Made by a program: the position numbers and the translations under genes
In this document: positions 5,478-11,699 of the stretch, in pieces
Layout of the letters: each line of letters opens with the position of its first letter
Position numbering within the stretch: the first letter of the stretch is position 1
Assembly (NCBI GenBank): GCA_938091985.1
Contig: CALKOE010000255.1
Span: 1-11,699, forward strand
Reading direction: 5' to 3'
Length of the DNA stretch: 11,699 nt
Source of the DNA: an uncultured Acidimicrobiales bacterium
GTDB taxonomy: Bacteria > Actinomycetota > Acidimicrobiia > Acidimicrobiales > Aldehydirespiratoraceae
The notes under the pieces: generated by a model
Databases searched by the model: none
What the model was told of the DNA's origin: nothing
What the model saw: only the letters and a program-made list of their open reading frames with translations

Positions 5478-7028
5478 TTGAAGAACAACATCGGCCTCTT
5501 CATCACGAAGCGGGCCCAACTCACACCCAACATCGACGCAGTGGTCGACGTGGCCTCAGGCCGTCGTCAGAACTATGTGGAGCTCAATCAGCGCTGCAAC
5601 CGGGTCGCCAACTCGTTGGCCGATGCCGGTCTCGAGCTCGGCGACCGGGTGGCGACGCTGCTCATGAACGGTCCGGAGTTCGTGGAGACCTTCTTCGGTA
5701 CCGCCAAGGCCGGCGGCGTCATCGTTGCGCTCAACTGGCGCCTGGTCGCCGATGAGCTGTCGTTCATCCTCACCGATTCGGGCTCGACCACGCTCGTCTT
5801 CGGTACCGCCTTCAACGATGTGGTCACCGAGCTCCAGTCGCGAGGCACCGACGGCACCCAGGTGACCAACTGGATCCACGTGGGCGACGCCGCCGACCGC
5901 CCATCGTTCGCGGTCGGCTACGAAGACATGCTCGCCGGCGTGGGCGACACCGAGCCTGAGATCGTGGCGTGCGACGACGACCTGCTCTTCATCATGTACA
6001 CCTCGGGCACCACCGGGCTGCCCAAGGGCGTGATGCATTCCCACCTCACGGCGCTGTGGTCGGTCATCACCGGCAACACCACGGCCGACGTGCGCTACGC
6101 CGACCGCTACCTGATCTGTCTGCCGCTCTTCCACGTCGGCGCCCTCAACCCGCTGCTCAGCACCTTCCAGAAGGGTGGCAGCGCGATCATCATGGCCGAG
6201 TTCGACCCGGTGAAGATCTGGGAGGTGTTCGCCGAGGAGCGCATCACAGTCACCCTCGCGGTGCCGGCGATGCTCAACTTCATGCTGCTCACCTACGACA
6301 AGGAAAACCACGACATTTCCTCACTGCGGTGGGTCATGTCGGGCGCCGCGCCCGTCCCGGTCTCGCTCATCGAGACCTACGCGGCGATGGGTATCGAGAT
6401 CCATCAGGTCTACGGACTCACCGAGACCTGCGGACCGGGCTGCCTCATCTCGCCCGACGACGCACTCGTGCGGGCCGGTTCGACCGGCAAGGCGTTCTTC
6501 CACACCGAGGTTCGAGTGGTCGACGAGCAGGGCAACGACTGCGGCTCCGAGGAGTCAGGCGAAGTCCTGATCCGCGGCCCCCACATCATGCTCGGCTACT
6601 GGAACCGTCCCGAGGCGACCGCCGAGGCGATCGATGCCGACGGATGGTTGAAGACCGGCGACATCGCACTGCTGGATGCCGACGGATTCGTCTACATCCA
6701 GGATCGCCTGAAGGACATGATCATCTCGGGTGGCGAAAACGTCTACCCCGCCGAGATCGAGAACGTGATCATGTCGATGGACGGAGTCACCGAGGCCGCC
6801 GTGATCGGTGTGCCCAGCGACAAGTGGGGCGAGTCGCCGCTCGCGATCGTGGTGAAGTCAGACGACGACATCACTGCGCAACAGATCCTCGAGTACTGCG
6901 ACGGCAAGCTCGCCCGCTTCAAGTTGCCGCGCCTCGTGGAGTTCACCGACGTCATCCCCCGCAACCCGACCGGCAAGGTGCTCAAGCGCGTGCTTCGCGA
7001 TGAGTACAAGGAGACCACGACCCAGTGA
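5478..7028 (+). CDS. Acyl-CoA synthetase / fatty-acid-CoA ligase (AMP-binding, FadD-type)
   Basis: This 516-residue adenylate-forming enzyme activates a carboxylic acid to its acyl-AMP and then to the CoA thioester. It shows the ATP loop YTSGTTGLPKG (174-184), the YGLTE motif (312-316), TGD with Asp395, the hinge region DRLKDMIISGGENVYPAEIE (409-428) and the catalytic Lys500 in NPTGK. Length and motif order are complete. It resembles FadD-type ligases of medium or long-chain, aromatic or steroid side-chain acids; the acid is not evident. The start is a TTG with GGAG six bases before it, and KNNIGLFITKRAQLTP is a normal N-terminus. It is the first gene of a three-gene operon and overlaps the next by four bases (GTGA), so the two are likely translated together. 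Confidence 0.92.
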   Translation: MKNNIGLFITKRAQLTPNIDAVVDVASGRRQNYVELNQRCNRVANSLADAGLELGDRVATLLMNGPEFVETFFGTAKAGGVIVALNWRLVADELSFILTDSGSTTLVFGTAFNDVVTELQSRGTDGTQVTNWIHVGDAADRPSFAVGYEDMLAGVGDTEPEIVACDDDLLFIMYTSGTTGLPKGVMHSHLTALWSVITGNTTADVRYADRYLICLPLFHVGALNPLLSTFQKGGSAIIMAEFDPVKIWEVFAEERITVTLAVPAMLNFMLLTYDKENHDISSLRWVMSGAAPVPVSLIETYAAMGIEIHQVYGLTETCGPGCLISPDDALVRAGSTGKAFFHTEVRVVDEQGNDCGSEESGEVLIRGPHIMLGYWNRPEATAEAIDADGWLKTGDIALLDADGFVYIQDRLKDMIISGGENVYPAEIENVIMSMDGVTEAAVIGVPSDKWGESPLAIVVKSDDDITAQQILEYCDGKLARFKLPRLVEFTDVIPRNPTGKVLKRVLRDEYKETTTQ

Positions 7029-7819
7029 GCGAGCACACAGGCCGATTGGCCGGCCAGGTCGCAGTGATCACCGGCGGAGGCGGCGGCATCGGCGAGGCCT
7101 ATTGCCGTCGGTTCGTCGCCGAGGGCGCCAAGGTCGCGGTGATCGACATCGGACGAGAACAGGGCACCGAGGTAGCCGAGTCACTCGGCGACGACGCGGT
7201 GTTCGTTCACTGCGACATCTCCGACGAAGCATCCGTCGATGCGTGCCGCGATGCCGTGCTCGAAAGCTTCGGAACCGTCGACGTGCTGGTGAACAACGCA
7301 GCGATCTATGGCGAGCTCGACCTGAGCGACAACAGCGTCGACTACCTCCGCAAGGTCTACGACGTGAACGTCATCGGTCAATGGATGATGTGCCGTGCCT
7401 TCGCCCCGACGATGGTCCGCAAGGGCCGCGGCCGGATCATCAACATCGGCTCCATCGCCGGCTATCTCCCCCTCGGAGCGCTGGGCCCCCCGGGCGATCC
7501 TGAGGCATGGTCGCTGGGCTCCTACTCATACCAGCAGACCAAGTTCGCAGTGTTGGGTCTTACCCGACAGCTGGCCGGCGAGCTCGGGAAGTACGGCGTG
7601 ACCGCGAACACGATCGCGCCTGGGCTTGTGATGACCCCCGCGACCGACAAGCAGGTGCCCGGCGGATTCGATCAGGTCTTTGCCGACATGTCGGCCACCA
7701 AGCGCAACAGCCAAGCCGAAGACATGTGCGGACCCGTGGTGTTTCTCGCCAGCGACGAGAGCGCGATGGTCAACGGCCAGGTGGTCTGCGTCGACGGCGG
7801 CAACATCATGCCCACCTAG
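7025..7819 (+). CDS. Classical SDR-family NAD(P)-dependent oxidoreductase
   Basis: The 264-residue protein has every classical SDR mark: TGGGGGIG nucleotide loop (16-23), Asp41 at the end of the second strand (favouring NAD over NADP), NNAA (90-93), Ser143, and the catalytic pair Tyr169 and Lys173 in YQQTK, followed by NTIAPG (195-200). It would interconvert a hydroxyl and a ketone; next to an acyl-CoA ligase, a hydroxyacyl-CoA or a ring alcohol is a plausible substrate, which is inference. The GTG start overlaps the TGA of the ligase gene, showing tight coupling. The next gene begins four bases after its stop. Confidence 0.92.
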   Translation: MSEHTGRLAGQVAVITGGGGGIGEAYCRRFVAEGAKVAVIDIGREQGTEVAESLGDDAVFVHCDISDEASVDACRDAVLESFGTVDVLVNNAAIYGELDLSDNSVDYLRKVYDVNVIGQWMMCRAFAPTMVRKGRGRIINIGSIAGYLPLGALGPPGDPEAWSLGSYSYQQTKFAVLGLTRQLAGELGKYGVTANTIAPGLVMTPATDKQVPGGFDQVFADMSATKRNSQAEDMCGPVVFLASDESAMVNGQVVCVDGGNIMPT

Positions 7820-7823
7820 TGAC

Positions 7824-8921
7824 ATGACGAAAACGCTGGTAATCGGCGGGACCGGGCCGACCGGTCCCCCAATCGTCGCCGGACTCGAAGCGCGCGGTCA
7901 CGACGTCACCATCTGCCACACCGGCGGCCACGAGATCGACGAGGTCATGCATCTGCCCCACATCCACTGTGATGTGCGGGATCACGACGCATTCACCGAG
8001 GCCATCGGTGGCCAGGAGTGGGACGTCGCCGTCGTCACCTACGGACGCCTCCGCACCATCGCGGAGGTGCTCTCCGGCCGGGTCGGACACTTCGTGTCGG
8101 TCGGCGGCGGGCCGGCGCTTCGCGGCTACTTCGACCCCTGGGCCCACGAACCACCGGGTATGCCGCTCCCCACCCCGGAAACGGCGCCCACCTCGACCGA
8201 GGACGAGGACGGCAAGTCGTATCGCATTGCGCGCACGGAGCAATACGTCTTCGAGCACCACCCCACGGCTACTCATTTCCGCTACCCGTATGTCTACGGG
8301 CCGCGCCAGCTCGCCCCTCGGGAGTGGCTCATCGTCAAGCGCATCCTCGACGGTCGACCCCACATCGTGCTGGCCGACGGCGGCCAGTCAGCCCACAGCT
8401 TCGGCTACGTCGAGAACCTCGCACATGCGATCCATCTCGCCGTGGATCAGCACGAGGCTGCGGCCGGGCGGATCTTCCACGCCGCCGACGAAGAGCTGCT
8501 CACCGTGCGCCAGGTGGTGGAGATCTGCGCCGCTGCGCTCGACCACGATTGGGAGATCATCTCGATGCCGGCCGAGCTCGCCATACCGGCGCGACCGCTG
8601 ATGATGCAGCCTTCGACGCACCACCGCGCGTTCGACATCAGCTCACTTCGCCATGTGCTCGGGTACCGCGATGTGGTTCCCGCTCGCGAGGCCGTCGCCC
8701 GCACCGCGCGGTGGCTGGCCGACAACCCGCATCCACCCGGCGACATCGTCGAGCGAATCATGGAAGACCCGTTCGACTACGAGAACGAAGACCGCCTCAT
8801 TGCGTGGTGGAAGTCGGCAACTGCCTCACCACCCGACCTCGGGTGGGCGACGCCCCCTGGCTACGGGCTCTCGTACTCAGGCCCAGGCACCAGCTACGAA
8901 CGCCCTGATACTCGGATCTGA
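7824..8921 (+). CDS. Atypical extended SDR / NAD-dependent epimerase-like protein
   Basis: The 365-residue protein begins with a Rossmann loop VIGGTGPTGPPIVAGL (6-21) and contains HFVSVGGGPALRGYF (89-103), FRYPYVYGPRQL (152-163) and SFGYVENLAHAI (192-203). These are the usual stations of extended or atypical SDR proteins such as epimerases, reductases and isoflavone-reductase-like enzymes. The classic YxxxK pair is replaced by YRIAR (133-137), so Arg137 stands where Lys is expected. The C-terminal tail, rich in Pro, Gly, Trp and Tyr (about 316-365), is longer than in small SDRs. The ATG at 7824 is four bases after the previous stop; an in-frame start further upstream would overlap the SDR gene widely. 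It ends one base before the convergent transporter gene. Function is unknown, but operon placement ties it to the ligase and SDR. Confidence 0.82.
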   Translation: MTKTLVIGGTGPTGPPIVAGLEARGHDVTICHTGGHEIDEVMHLPHIHCDVRDHDAFTEAIGGQEWDVAVVTYGRLRTIAEVLSGRVGHFVSVGGGPALRGYFDPWAHEPPGMPLPTPETAPTSTEDEDGKSYRIARTEQYVFEHHPTATHFRYPYVYGPRQLAPREWLIVKRILDGRPHIVLADGGQSAHSFGYVENLAHAIHLAVDQHEAAAGRIFHAADEELLTVRQVVEICAAALDHDWEIISMPAELAIPARPLMMQPSTHHRAFDISSLRHVLGYRDVVPAREAVARTARWLADNPHPPGDIVERIMEDPFDYENEDRLIAWWKSATASPPDLGWATPPGYGLSYSGPGTSYERPDTRI

Positions 8922-8922
8922 G

Positions 8923-9807
8923 TCACTCGACCCGACTCGAGAGAAAGGCGCCGAGCAGAATCACGCCGGTGCCGACGATCGCGGCGATCGTGACTGTCTC
9001 GTCTCGAAAGACCACGCCGAGAACGATCGAGATCACCGGGATGACATAGGTGACGAGCGAGGCGCGCACCGCCCCGACGCGTCCGGTGAGGCTCGCAGCG
9101 AAGACGAAGGCAACACCCGTGCCCCCGGCCCCCACGATGAAGCAGGCGATCAGGGAGTCCCAGGCAAAGGTGGAGTCAGGGATGCCGACAATGCCATAGG
9201 GCAGGGTGAGCACGGTCGCCACCGCGAGGGCACGCACGATCACCGGCAACGAACCGTGGCGTTGCTGCAGCGGTCCCGCGATGTTCACCGCGACGCCGTA
9301 TGAGGCGACAGCGAGAACCACCAGTCCGACGCCGACGGCATTCGTGCCGGCGGTAGAGGCCTCAGGTACGCCGATCAGAAGAATCCCCACGAGGCCGACC
9401 GCCACGCCGAAGAGACGCCTCGGCCCAGTGGGCGTGTGGAAGATCAACCACGAGATCAGCACCGTCAGGAGCGGCATCGCCGCGTTGAGCATCCCGGCTA
9501 CCGACGAGTCGATCCACTGTTGCGCAATCGGAAACAAGGTGAGTGGAAGCGCCATCCACGTGATGCCGAGCAGAGCGATCTTCGGCAGATCTTCGCGGGG
9601 CACGCTCCTTCGCGCACCAGGGAGGAGCACCAAGGCCAGGGCGCCGAATCCAACCCGCAGCAAGGTGACCACACCCGGCTCGAACGCATCGAGCCCGATG
9701 GCCATGAAGAGGAACGAGCCGCCCCAGATCGAGGCGGCCCCAAGGACGAAACCCCAATCGAGCGGCGCGAACGGGGTGTCCTCCGGTCGAAGGTCTGTGG
9801 CGGTCAC
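8923..9807 (-). CDS. DMT/EamA-family inner-membrane transporter
   Basis: The 294-residue protein is almost wholly hydrophobic with about ten membrane segments in two EamA repeats (about 17-145 and 160-292). Typical pieces are the first segment with SIWGGSFLFMAIGL, the LLRVGFGALALVLL segment, and GGTGVAFVFAASLTGRVGAVRASLVTYVIPVISIVLG in the second half. Family members export amino acids, drugs or small metabolites, and some import; the cargo cannot be told from sequence. The start is a GTG at 9805-9807. It is convergent with the extended SDR, with a one-base gap, and 41 bases downstream of the glycosyltransferase gene. It may belong to the same transcript as the glycosyltransferase. Confidence 0.9.
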   Translation of the reverse strand: MTATDLRPEDTPFAPLDWGFVLGAASIWGGSFLFMAIGLDAFEPGVVTLLRVGFGALALVLLPGARRSVPREDLPKIALLGITWMALPLTLFPIAQQWIDSSVAGMLNAAMPLLTVLISWLIFHTPTGPRRLFGVAVGLVGILLIGVPEASTAGTNAVGVGLVVLAVASYGVAVNIAGPLQQRHGSLPVIVRALAVATVLTLPYGIVGIPDSTFAWDSLIACFIVGAGGTGVAFVFAASLTGRVGAVRASLVTYVIPVISIVLGVVFRDETVTIAAIVGTGVILLGAFLSSRVE

Positions 9808-9848
9808 TGCCGCACGCTATCGGTGACCGACGAGAGCCGAACGGCGAT

Positions 9849-10883
9849 TCAGCGCGGGCGCACCATGTCGATCATCTCGTCGCGCACGAACCGCAGCTTC
9901 TCCACGAGCGGGCCATCAGTCCCGGGCGGAATCTCCGGCGCCGACCGGCCGGCATCGAGTTCCTTCAACATCTCGGCGGTGAACTCGGCCACAGCGGCGC
10001 GGTCGTGGACGACCAGATCGCCGTTCACCCAGAGAGGCTTGCCGCGAGAGGCAACGGCCTCCGCATCGGTGAAGTCGATCTCGGGAGGCGCCAGGAAGTG
10101 GCTGAGTCCGCCGATGTGCACGAGTGCGTCGTGCTCTTCGTGCGCAAGCTGGTGGCCATCGGCCTGGAACAAGATGTTGAAGACCTTCGCCGTGTCGTAG
10201 ACCCACTTGTCCTTGCCGAGTTCGACGAGCCGGTTCCACCCCTCCTCACTCAGGTCACGTTTACTGGCGACATGAAACCCGATGTCCCATCGTTCACGGG
10301 TGGCGTCGAGGGCGCTACGTCGATACATCGCGAAGTGTGGGCTCCCGAAGACGAAGCCGTCGTGGTCGTAGAAGTGACGGCCCCCGACACCGGGCTCCTC
10401 TTCCCTGAGTGTGTTCACATCCGTCCAGACCTCGACACCTGACGTGAGCGCATCGAGCGATCCGAGGCGATCGAGAAAGTCGCCGAGGAACGGCCCGCTG
10501 GCCTTGATGTCAGCATCGATGAAACAGAAGAACTCTCCGTCGTCTCGGTTGTCGAGGGCGACGTCGAGGGCTGTGCCGTGAGGAACCATCCAGCCGTAGG
10601 GGCACTCCATCAACTCCACCACCCGGTCGGGGTAGGCGGCGGCGAACTCCTCCATCTCCCGGATCGATGCGGCCGTGCAGTTGTTGACGAGAAACCGGTA
10701 GCGACACGAGGTCTGGTCGAACAAGCTCAGCAGGAACCAGCGCAGATGGTGAAAGACCTCACCGGTCCACACGATGTTGAAGATCAGATCGGTCTCGGTG
10801 GTCGGCCTCTCGGCTCCTGCAGACTCCATAGGGGCCGGGCTCCGTTCATCGCGGCTCGTGCCAAAGATACCGGGCCGGATCAT
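9849..10883 (-). CDS. Glycosyltransferase-like protein (GT-A fold, DxD motif)
   Basis: The protein is 344 residues from ATG 10881-10883, or 326 from ATG 10827-10829. A GT-A type opening (DLIFNIVWTGEVFHHLRWF), RFLVNN, and FCFIDADIKASGPF with an Asp-Ala-Asp metal and nucleotide-sugar motif suggest a family-2-like sugar transferase; the rest matches nothing I recognise. VFGSPHFAMYRR and the C-terminal VHIGGLSHFLAPP look like acceptor-side segments. The upstream ATG overlaps the glycosylase stop as ATGA, which implies translational coupling and is why I chose it; the later ATG has GGAG ten bases upstream and is the alternative. No signal peptide or membrane segment is evident. Its pairing with a DNA repair gene is odd for a sugar transferase and may be only positional. 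Confidence 0.72.
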   Translation of the reverse strand: MIRPGIFGTSRDERSPAPMESAGAERPTTETDLIFNIVWTGEVFHHLRWFLLSLFDQTSCRYRFLVNNCTAASIREMEEFAAAYPDRVVELMECPYGWMVPHGTALDVALDNRDDGEFFCFIDADIKASGPFLGDFLDRLGSLDALTSGVEVWTDVNTLREEEPGVGGRHFYDHDGFVFGSPHFAMYRRSALDATRERWDIGFHVASKRDLSEEGWNRLVELGKDKWVYDTAKVFNILFQADGHQLAHEEHDALVHIGGLSHFLAPPEIDFTDAEAVASRGKPLWVNGDLVVHDRAAVAEFTAEMLKELDAGRSAPEIPPGTDGPLVEKLRFVRDEMIDMVRPR

Positions 10884-11512
10884 TCGCCTCGATAGGCCGG
10901 GCGGACCAAAGCAGAACGGGCAGCTTCGCATTCGATTCCTGCCGCACAGCCGGGCTGGTGATCGTTCACAAGTCCCATCGCCTGCATGAAGGCGTAGACC
11001 GTGGTCGGCCCGACAAAGCTCCAGCCCCGCTTCTTGAGGTCCTTGGCAATCGCCGTGGAGGTCGTGGTCGTAGCGGGCACGGGGAACTCGCCAGTGCGAT
11101 CGCCCTCGATCTCCTGTGGCTCCCATGCCCAGAAGTAGTTCGCCAGCGAACCCTGCTCCTCGATCAGGTCGAGCGCACGGCCAGCGTTGTTGATCGCCGA
11201 GCGAATCTTGCCCTGGTGGCGAACAATGCCCGCATCGTCCAGCATGCGAAGGACATCGGGTTCACCGAACGCCGCTACGAGTGCAGGGTCGAATCCGGCG
11301 AACGCTGCACGGAAGTTCTCGCGCTTACGCAAGATGGTGATCCAAGAGAGGCCCGACTGGAACCCCTCGAGGCAGATCTTCTCGAAGAGCCGCGTGTCGT
11401 CGACGACAGGGCGGCCCCACTCGTTGTCGTGGTACTCGACATAGTCCTCAGCAGTACCTGGCCACCAGCAGCGAGAAATGCCGTCGTCACCGGTCTGGAG
11501 CCATTCCGTCAT
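10880..11512 (-). CDS. tag: DNA-3-methyladenine glycosylase I
   Basis: The 210-residue enzyme removes 3-methyladenine from alkylated DNA in base excision repair. The family's zinc-binding residues are visible as Cys15 (SRCWW), His28 (EYHDNEWG), His185 and Cys189 (VNDHQPGC). The catalytic region LFEKICLEGFQSGLSWITILRKRENF (42-67) carries the conserved Glu49 and Trp57, and Tyr27 precedes His28. Length and motifs match Tag proteins closely, with an acidic insert near residues 131-143. Its ATG overlaps the stop of the upstream membrane-protein gene, and its stop overlaps the next ATG; both are ATGA overlaps. Confidence 0.95.
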   Translation of the reverse strand: MTEWLQTGDDGISRCWWPGTAEDYVEYHDNEWGRPVVDDTRLFEKICLEGFQSGLSWITILRKRENFRAAFAGFDPALVAAFGEPDVLRMLDDAGIVRHQGKIRSAINNAGRALDLIEEQGSLANYFWAWEPQEIEGDRTGEFPVPATTTTSTAIAKDLKKRGWSFVGPTTVYAFMQAMGLVNDHQPGCAAGIECEAARSALVRPAYRGE

Positions 11513-11699
11513 CCGAAGACCAGCATCACGCCGAACACGAGCGCGGCCAACGAGCCGAGGAGTCCGACTGCACCGGTGATGCCGCGAATCGCCGGCGACG
11601 AGGTCAACGAATGGACCGCCGCTGCCGTGCCAGAGGCGGCGACGACCAGGAGCTTCACGGCGAGCGTCACGTGGTAGGCGGTCGAGCGATCGCCAACGT
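11509..11699 (-). CDS. Integral membrane protein, C-terminal part
   Basis: A frame open from the right edge to a TGA at 11509-11511 encodes about 62 residues: DRSTAYHVTLAVKLLVVAAS, a short polar HSLTSSPAIRG turn, then ITGAVGLLGSLAALVFGVML and the ending VFG. Two hydrophobic stretches indicate membrane helices with a small loop. Codon use is strongly GC-ending and the stop is joined to the glycosylase start by an ATGA overlap, which supports a real gene. The HVTLAVKLLVV pattern resembles small actinobacterial membrane proteins of the CopD-like or unknown-function type, but I cannot name the family. The beginning lies outside the window. Confidence 0.7.
   Translation of the reverse strand, partial: VGDRSTAYHVTLAVKLLVVAASGTAAAVHSLTSSPAIRGITGAVGLLGSLAALVFGVMLVFG

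Noticed and set aside
4760..5755. A 331-codon plus-strand open frame opposite the HAD gene and running into the ligase gene.
   Set aside because: It crosses two well-supported genes in the wrong frame and shows no domain.
5556..7003. Long open frames on both strands inside the ligase gene.
   Set aside because: Low-complexity Arg/His/Gly-rich products that overlap a complete AMP-binding enzyme; shadows of third-position GC bias.
1..11699. Genome-wide reassignment of UGA to an amino acid.
   Set aside because: Several intact genes here end in TGA at the expected family length, including the ligase, Tag and the transporter, and the genome is GC-rich.

Overview
The window comes from a GC-rich, densely packed bacterial chromosome. 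The third-position G/C preference, GTG and TTG starts, four-base ATGA/GTGA gene overlaps and TAnnnT-like -10 boxes suggest a high-GC actinobacterium. The mix of acyl-CoA, SDR and selenoprotein-B-like genes would suit the Acidimicrobiia (Ilumatobacter-like), but that lineage is an inference. No rRNA, tRNA, CRISPR array or insertion sequence is visible, and there is no gene-free stretch above about 100 bases.

Layout. The left edge (1-52, minus) holds the first 17 codons of a probable SCP2-type thiolase. It is divergent from an acyl-CoA-dehydrogenase/HsaA-like flavoprotein (151-1281, plus). That gene converges on a five-gene minus-strand block running from 5413 down to 1314: HAD hydrolase, enoyl-CoA hydratase-like protein, a GrdB-like selenoprotein, a TetR regulator and an RNase Z-like metallo-beta-lactamase. 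A divergent 64-base gap leads to a plus-strand operon (5478-8921) of acyl-CoA synthetase, SDR oxidoreductase and an atypical extended SDR. From 8923 to the right edge all genes are on the minus strand: a DMT-family transporter, a glycosyltransferase-like protein, DNA-3-methyladenine glycosylase I and the end of a membrane protein. The last three are chained by ATGA overlaps.

The main discovery is at 2781-3935. What looks like two adjacent open frames is one gene of 384 codons interrupted by a single in-frame TGA (3483-3485). The TGA lies exactly where the glycine/sarcosine/betaine reductase selenoprotein B family has its redox residue (LLTPV-U-PLC, a UxxC motif). The frame is intact and family-like on both sides, and a small hairpin with the geometry of a bacterial SECIS begins 11 bases after the TGA. 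I read it as a selenocysteine protein that a standard gene caller would split in two. No glycine-reductase partners (GrdA, GrdC/D, GrdE) or selenocysteine machinery are in the window, so it is probably not a classical glycine reductase and its substrate is unknown.

How the genes fit together. Ligase, SDRs, hydratase, acyl-CoA dehydrogenase-like flavoprotein and thiolase together suggest CoA-dependent breakdown of a fatty, aromatic or steroid-like acid. The selenoprotein, TetR and metallo-hydrolase appear to form a sub-operon with its own candidate promoter and palindromic operator (3961-3990). The glycosylase/glycosyltransferase group on the right looks unrelated.
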